DNA of 24,998 bases from Candidatus Caldipriscus sp. T1.2 (GTDB lineage Bacteria > Hydrothermota > Hydrothermia > LBFQ01): NCBI GenBank assembly GCA_000980735.1, contig LBFQ01000023.1:23666-48663 (forward strand), written 5' to 3'. Made by a program: the position numbers and the translations under genes. A model generated the notes under the pieces. The model was not told the origin of the DNA. It saw nothing but the letters and a program-made list of their open reading frames with translations, and did not search any database. Below are positions 20,686 to 24,998 of the stretch, one piece after another. Each line of letters opens with the position of its first letter. Within the stretch, counting starts at the first letter, position 1.

Positions 20686-21690
20686 CTATATATTTAGAGC
20701 CTCCTTGCAGAGTAAGGGGATAGAGTCGTTTGGTATAGAGTCTTTGGGGTTTAGCGCCCTTATGGACATCTCCCTTAATTTTTTCCTATCAATATCCCAA
20801 TTCACATCCGAGTACAGATGTTTAAGACCCTTTAGCTTTTCTAAGGGGATATATCCGAAGTTTTCCCATATTGTATCCTTTTCTATCGCCCTGCCTAGAA
20901 TGTTTATAAACCTTTTCGCGAGTCTCAAATCCGCATCCCTAAAAACCACAAAATCTGGACCTGAAAGGAAATAGACCTCTTCACCTTTAGAGTTTATTAG
21001 AGGAACGAACTTTAAGCGTATCCCTTCCCTTTCAATGTAGGGTTTGTAAGCGCTTGTCCCCACTATAGAGACGATCTTGTAAGTTACCATATCATTTTGC
21101 GCGATCCTAGGGTTTGGGTATATCCTAACATATCCCTTTCGCGAAAGCCCCTTCAGGAATTCGTAGGAAGAGATACAAGCATTCAAAGTATCCTTACCCT
21201 CCGATAGGAATACAAAGATCAAGCCAGTATAGAAGGTTGCGGAGGGATATACACCCAAGACTATGTAATCACTTTGAAGATTTAGAAGGTCTTGAATCTT
21301 AAACCTCGTTGGAAAGCCCACCTGTTTTGCCAATTCCTCGCTTACATAAAAACCCAAGAGGCTCTTAAACATAGGGTAGCAATATCTTCCACAGTAATTT
21401 GGTAATTCCTCCTTTTCCACAAATTCCATCAATTTCCCGGATTTTATGAGGTTTTTTAAAGTTTGCGGATAAACCAAGGCTAAATCTGGCTGGCGCACTC
21501 TTAAAGACTCATCCATTTCTTCCTGTGAAGAAAAGCTTTTCAAAACTATCCCAAATCCGAAATTCTTCCAAACTTTGTTTATAACCCTTTTGAAGTGATA
21601 ATCGTGAATTTCCCCGAGGGAATACCAAACCTCAACGTCAACTTTACCGCAAGAAATTAAAAGAAACAGTGTTATTAAAAGTTTGCGCAT
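20686..21690 (-). CDS. Extracellular solute-binding lipoprotein (ABC-transporter type, family 1-like)
   Basis: This 334-residue protein has a lipoprotein signal (MRKLLITLFLLISC, Cys14) and a two-lobe solute-binding pattern. The first strand is VDVEVWYSLG, then QEEMDESLRVRQPDLALVYP, a hinge region with YPMFKSLLGFYVSEELAKQV, and FLSGPDFVVFRDADLRLAKR followed by a late WENFGYIPL typical of family 1 sugar or polyamine binders. No ABC permease or ATPase gene is in the window. The ATG lies 47 nt inside the 3' end of the PBP2 gene and lacks a Shine-Dalgarno site. TTAAAATAACCA directly upstream suggests a leaderless transcript of its own. Ligand unknown. Confidence 0.82.
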   Translation of the reverse strand: MRKLLITLFLLISCGKVDVEVWYSLGEIHDYHFKRVINKVWKNFGFGIVLKSFSSQEEMDESLRVRQPDLALVYPQTLKNLIKSGKLMEFVEKEELPNYCGRYCYPMFKSLLGFYVSEELAKQVGFPTRFKIQDLLNLQSDYIVLGVYPSATFYTGLIFVFLSEGKDTLNACISSYEFLKGLSRKGYVRIYPNPRIAQNDMVTYKIVSIVGTSAYKPYIEREGIRLKFVPLINSKGEEVYFLSGPDFVVFRDADLRLAKRFINILGRAIEKDTIWENFGYIPLEKLKGLKHLYSDVNWDIDRKKLREMSIRALNPKDSIPNDSIPLLCKEALNI

Positions 21691-23236
21691 TGGTTATTTT
21701 AAGGTCGCCTGGAAAGAGACGCTTTATGATTTCCGATGCTATGGGTGCCGCCTTCGCGCTTCCAGCCCCCGCGTTTTCAACCACCACCGCGATGGCGATT
21801 TGCGGATCTTCGTAAGGCGCAAAGGCTATGAAGAGGGAATGGTCCTCACCATGGGGATTTTGAGCGGTTCCCGTCTTTCCCCCAAATTTTAACCATGGGA
21901 TCTTTGAGTTTTGAGCTGTTCCCTCCTCAATTACCTTCAGCATACCCCTTTTAACCGCATCGTAAGCCCAATCCGGGGCATACAGCCGTAAGGTTTCGGG
22001 CTTTTCATATTCGGAGAATCTTGGCAATACAACCCAACCCTTGTTTCCGACAAGCCCCGCAAGGACCGCAAGGAAAACAGGGGTTGTTAATATTTCCCCC
22101 TGTCCTATGGCAAGGTTTAGGGCAGTTCCTAGGTAAATTGCCCTAACTGGTATCCTTGAGGGAACCTCCTCCTTCAAATTCGTAAATTTTCTACCAAACA
22201 AACCCGTACCCTTAAGGGAATTTAAAATTTCTTCCGCTCCATACTTTCCACCGATGTTGTAAAAATACACGTTACAAGATTGTGCTATCGCCTTCTCAAG
22301 TTTGGTATATCCGTGAATGCTCCAACACCTAAAAACCCTTCTACCTAAGTATATTGCTCCCTTACAACTTACCGCGAAGTTCGTATCTATTATCCCGTCC
22401 CTTAAAGCCAGAAGTGCAATTAGGGGTTTTAGGGTGGAGCCTGGAGGATAAAGTCCGCTTAGCGCCCTGTTTAACAAGGGAGAAAGGGTGGGATCGTTTG
22501 TGTCGAGGGGGGAGGGTTTTGAATAGGATAGATATACGAAACCGTTTTGAGGATTGAAGGCAAAAATTGCCCCCCTTTCATCCTTAAACAAACTATCCGC
22601 CAAGAGATATAGGTCGTATCTGAGGGAAACGGTTATATCGCTCGGCATAACGTTTATGTAAATTTCGGGTTCGGACAAAACCCTACCCAAGGCGTCGCTC
22701 TCAAACACCACGTTCCCTATCTTCCCCCCTATTACGTTGTCATAAAACGCCTCCAAACCCCCAAGCCCAACGCCATCCGCAGAGACGCTACCTATTATGT
22801 GCCAGCATTCCTTACAAACGAGCTTCCTTTTAACTTTCGGGATAAATAGAAGGGTCCTAAACCTATATTTATTCCGCATAAGTAGGTATACGTCCTCCTC
22901 GGAGAGCCCTATTATCTCCGAAAAGCCCATGTACCTATATTCCCTGAACTTTATGGGTTTTCCTAGGAGTTTTTCCATCCTTTCCCTCTCCCGCAAATAT
23001 TCATTCCCCTTTGTCATTAGCTGAATTACGGAATAACCGACCTCAATATCCGTCAGGTATTTTCCACTCGGATCCACAAACCTACCCCTCACCTTCCCCA
23101 TGCTTACCACCCTACGGTAGTTTTCAACATCCTTTCCCCTTAGAGATGTATCGGTTATCCTATCGTAAAAGGTTAGAAATGCAAAGGCAAACCCCAAAGC
23201 ATACAAAACGATAAATAAATAAGATTTCAGGCTCAC
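21644..23236 (-). CDS. mrdA: Penicillin-binding protein 2-type peptidoglycan transpeptidase
   Basis: This 530-residue class B penicillin-binding protein has a single N-terminal membrane anchor (about 5-23). The dimerisation region includes VRGRFVDPSGKYL (49-61) and IGSVSADGVGLGGLEAFYD. The transpeptidase domain starts near 218. Active-site motifs are Ser267-Thr-Leu-Lys270 (YPPGSTLKPL), Ser320-Cys-Asn322 and Lys454-Thr-Gly456 (GKTGTAQ). It would cross-link lateral wall peptidoglycan, like PBP2 of the elongasome. It is shorter than the usual 600 or more residues. Cys141-x2-Cys144 in the pedestal region is unusual. The GTG start overlaps the stop of the upstream beta-propeller gene by 4 nt. RodA/MreB genes are not in the window, so assignment to PBP2 rather than another class B protein is by pattern. 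Confidence 0.88.
   Translation of the reverse strand: MSLKSYLFIVLYALGFAFAFLTFYDRITDTSLRGKDVENYRRVVSMGKVRGRFVDPSGKYLTDIEVGYSVIQLMTKGNEYLRERERMEKLLGKPIKFREYRYMGFSEIIGLSEEDVYLLMRNKYRFRTLLFIPKVKRKLVCKECWHIIGSVSADGVGLGGLEAFYDNVIGGKIGNVVFESDALGRVLSEPEIYINVMPSDITVSLRYDLYLLADSLFKDERGAIFAFNPQNGFVYLSYSKPSPLDTNDPTLSPLLNRALSGLYPPGSTLKPLIALLALRDGIIDTNFAVSCKGAIYLGRRVFRCWSIHGYTKLEKAIAQSCNVYFYNIGGKYGAEEILNSLKGTGLFGRKFTNLKEEVPSRIPVRAIYLGTALNLAIGQGEILTTPVFLAVLAGLVGNKGWVVLPRFSEYEKPETLRLYAPDWAYDAVKRGMLKVIEEGTAQNSKIPWLKFGGKTGTAQNPHGEDHSLFIAFAPYEDPQIAIAVVVENAGAGSAKAAPIASEIIKRLFPGDLKITNAQTFNNTVSFNFLR
21696..21701 (-). promoter_or_regulatory. Putative -10 element (TAAAAT) for the solute-binding lipoprotein gene
   Basis: Minus-strand TAAAAT in CCTTAAAATAACCA, ending 5 nt before the ATG at 21690, located inside the PBP2 coding region. 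No Shine-Dalgarno site. Confidence 0.5.
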
Positions 23237-24998
23237 CTCTCAACCGAAACGAACTTTATCGTTGTCCTCCTTCCCATACTCTCCAAGCCAATAAGGTAAA
23301 ATCCGGGTGCAAGGTCATTTTTAAAGGAGCAACCCTTCTCCCTCTTAACTTCAAATCCTGAAAGGGTAAAGATCTTTAATGTGGAATTTGGGGGGCAGTT
23401 TAGGATCTTCACCTCCTTTCCTTTAAGGGCGGGGTTTGGATAAACTTTAACGTTCTCCCACCAACCTGCGAGGACGGAGCTGTCACTAAATATTCCAATA
23501 CCCTTTTCCGTGGCAACGAATATCCTACCGTTTTTTAGATCGGACAATAGGGAGAACCTTATAGGATATAAAACCGAAGGGGAAAGGGATATTCCGGGAA
23601 TAGGGGAGTTTTCGGGGGAGTATATCTTTAAGGAATTCCCTTTAAGTTTAGCAAGTCCCATACTTCCCGAAGCCCAAATGGATCCATCCAAACCCACCCA
23701 CAAACCCGTTATTATATTTCCAGCCAAAACTTTACCCAAGTATCCCAAGGACCTCAAAGAATACATCTCCACACCATCGTCCGTCCCAAAAAGCAAAGTA
23801 TCCCCGTAATTGTAAATCACGTTTGCCTTGACGTTTATACTGGCGTATTGGTTTAAATTTGGGGAGTAAAACTTGCAGTTTCCCTGCCCACACATTATTA
23901 GCTTATCATCCACCGAGTACAAAATATCCTTTGCGTAGTCGGTTAAAACATCCGTCAAGACCGTATCAGATATACTATCTCCCACCTTAAAGCTTAGTTT
24001 AAAAAGTTTTGAACTACCCGAGGGTTCCCAAGCAACGAAATATACGGTATCCCTAAATACCGCCATATCAAAGACGTATGAGAATCCACCCAACCTTGAA
24101 GGGGTAAAAATTACGGTATCTTTAAAGGAGTTTTCACCAACGAGTAAAAGAACCAAACCCCCACCATGTAAGCCCAAAATAAGGACCCTATCGTTAAATT
24201 TCCTGATGAAATTCGTTATTCCGAATCCAAAGGTGTTTCCGGAAGGCCAAACCGCGCAGGCGTAATATCCCCCCCTACCACAGGCTATCAAGCTATCACC
24301 CAAGAGTACCATACCCGTTATTGTGGTATAGGGTAGCCCACCCGTTCTTATCCTTTGCAAGTTTGGGAGGGTATAAATTCCGTACCCGAACATATAATAT
24401 GGTGAATTTATCTTCCCCAAACCGAATAAGTTTTCGGATAAGTAGGATACATAACCGTCAAGGAGTTTATAGGGGGAATATGAAGGTGGCGAGAGTCTAT
24501 ATAAGGAAGAATCCGTTGCCAAATAAACCGTATCACCCCTCAAGCTTAGGAACCTTATAACTTTTCCTGAAAGCCATAGAGTGCTTCCCGAAAGGTTTTT
24601 AACCCCATCATCCGTCCCAATTAGCCAACCTAAGGTTGGGTGTTTAACCGCGGAGAAAACCGGCCTTCCATAAAAGAGGGTATCCCACCTTAAAAAGTAG
24701 TCGTACTTCGCTTTATATAGCCCCAATGTATCCCCCACAAAAACGGAATCCCCAAAGATCTCAAGAAACTTGGGTTTTGAGAACCTAAAGTTTAGAACAA
24801 CCTCCGTTGATTCCGATATCTTATAAACCATAACCTTAGATTTCCCTAAAATATACAGGAAATCCCCCACTGACCTTATCCTTCTAGCGTTTAAAACCTC
24901 ATCCGGATCCTCAAAGGCTATTAAGTCAATTGTGTAAAACTTCCCGTTTTTGTAATGCTGTAGGGCACCTCCGCTTAAAACCCAAAGCCCATTTTTGC
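23233..24998 (-). CDS. Beta-propeller surface protein with C-terminal T9SS-type sorting domain (5'-partial)
   Basis: The frame is open to the right edge, so the true start lies outside the window. A GTG at 24870 is in frame, but propeller-like sequence continues upstream of it (NGLWVLSGGALQHYKNG), so I treat the gene as partial. At least 588 residues are visible. They consist of WxG/GTDDGV-type blades (LGWLIGTDDGVKNLSG, TLLFGTDDGVEMYSL, GSIWASGSMGLAKLKG), as in two-component-regulator or sensor propellers. The last 73 residues are a sorting domain: NVKVYPNPALKGKEVKIL, STLKIFTLSGFEVKRE, APGFYLIGLESMGRRTTIKF. Two-propeller plus sorting-domain architecture recalls PorZ, a T9SS attachment-complex component, but a generic surface propeller is equally possible. 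It is translationally coupled to PBP2. Confidence 0.85.
   Translation of the reverse strand, partial: KNGLWVLSGGALQHYKNGKFYTIDLIAFEDPDEVLNARRIRSVGDFLYILGKSKVMVYKISESTEVVLNFRFSKPKFLEIFGDSVFVGDTLGLYKAKYDYFLRWDTLFYGRPVFSAVKHPTLGWLIGTDDGVKNLSGSTLWLSGKVIRFLSLRGDTVYLATDSSLYRLSPPSYSPYKLLDGYVSYLSENLFGLGKINSPYYMFGYGIYTLPNLQRIRTGGLPYTTITGMVLLGDSLIACGRGGYYACAVWPSGNTFGFGITNFIRKFNDRVLILGLHGGGLVLLLVGENSFKDTVIFTPSRLGGFSYVFDMAVFRDTVYFVAWEPSGSSKLFKLSFKVGDSISDTVLTDVLTDYAKDILYSVDDKLIMCGQGNCKFYSPNLNQYASINVKANVIYNYGDTLLFGTDDGVEMYSLRSLGYLGKVLAGNIITGLWVGLDGSIWASGSMGLAKLKGNSLKIYSPENSPIPGISLSPSVLYPIRFSLLSDLKNGRIFVATEKGIGIFSDSSVLAGWWENVKVYPNPALKGKEVKILNCPPNSTLKIFTLSGFEVKREKGCSFKNDLAPGFYLIGLESMGRRTTIKFVSVER

Noticed and set aside
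20672..20709. Inverted repeat TGCAAG/CTTGCA between the convergent genes as a bidirectional terminator
   Set aside because: Six pairs with a 26-nt loop and no T-tract; most of it lies in coding sequence. It could be chance.
24321..24560. Plus-strand open frame inside the propeller gene
   Set aside because: It is antisense to a well-supported propeller reading frame and has no ribosome binding site or recognisable domain.
24868..24870. GTG at 24870 as the start of the propeller gene
   Set aside because: Propeller-like sequence continues in frame to the window edge and no ribosome binding site precedes the GTG, so the gene is treated as 5'-partial.
1..24998. tRNA, rRNA, CRISPR array, insertion sequence or prophage
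   Set aside because: No regularly spaced repeats, transposase or integrase genes, or cloverleaf-like sequence were recognised by reading. Gaps between genes are too short to hold them.

Overview
The window looks like a chromosomal segment of a diderm bacterium of the wider FCB group. The evidence is secreted proteins ending in type IX secretion (T9SS) type A sorting domains, a PorV/PorQ-family barrel, a TonB-dependent receptor with a carboxypeptidase-like N-terminal domain, TonB/ExbB/ExbD and many lipoproteins. Arginine is mostly AGG/AGA, proteins are rich in Lys/Glu/Ile/Tyr, and gene spacing is very tight (many 4-nt stop/start overlaps). This resembles thermophilic candidate lineages such as Hydrothermia/WOR-3, but that placement is inference. 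No tRNA, rRNA, CRISPR array, insertion sequence or phage gene was seen, and coding density is close to complete.

Region A (minus strand, 16200 down to 1) is one co-directional run: RND-family transporter, ExbB, two ExbD proteins, two tandem TonB genes, TonB-dependent receptor, 762-residue T9SS-type secreted protein, PorV/PorQ-type barrel, 913-residue T9SS-type secreted protein, TPR lipoprotein, and the 5' part of a further exported protein. Physically it joins a complete TonB energising module to one receptor and then to T9SS cargo plus a cargo-shuttle-like barrel. The natural inference is an envelope import/surface-display locus.

Region B (plus strand, 16216-20680) holds a methylmalonyl-CoA epimerase-like protein, a lipoprotein, a barrel-plus-TPR protein, an N-acetylmuramoyl-L-alanine amidase-like protein, a CoA-binding protein, a phosphoribosyltransferase and a small Bor-like lipoprotein. 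Region C (minus strand, 24998-20686) holds a beta-propeller protein with a T9SS sorting domain (open at the right edge), a PBP2-type transpeptidase and a solute-binding lipoprotein.

Two observations stand out. (1) The two TonB genes form a mosaic tandem duplication. The upstream copy keeps the N-terminal anchor, but three single-base deletions destroy its C-terminal domain. The downstream copy keeps the C-terminal domain but has lost 38 residues and gained a lipobox-like N-terminus. (2) Six genes lacking a Shine-Dalgarno sequence have a -10 element of form CTTA(T/A)AAT, or a close variant, ending 5-8 nt before the start codon. This is the expected geometry of leaderless transcripts. One of them forms part of an almost symmetric divergent promoter in a 15-bp gap.
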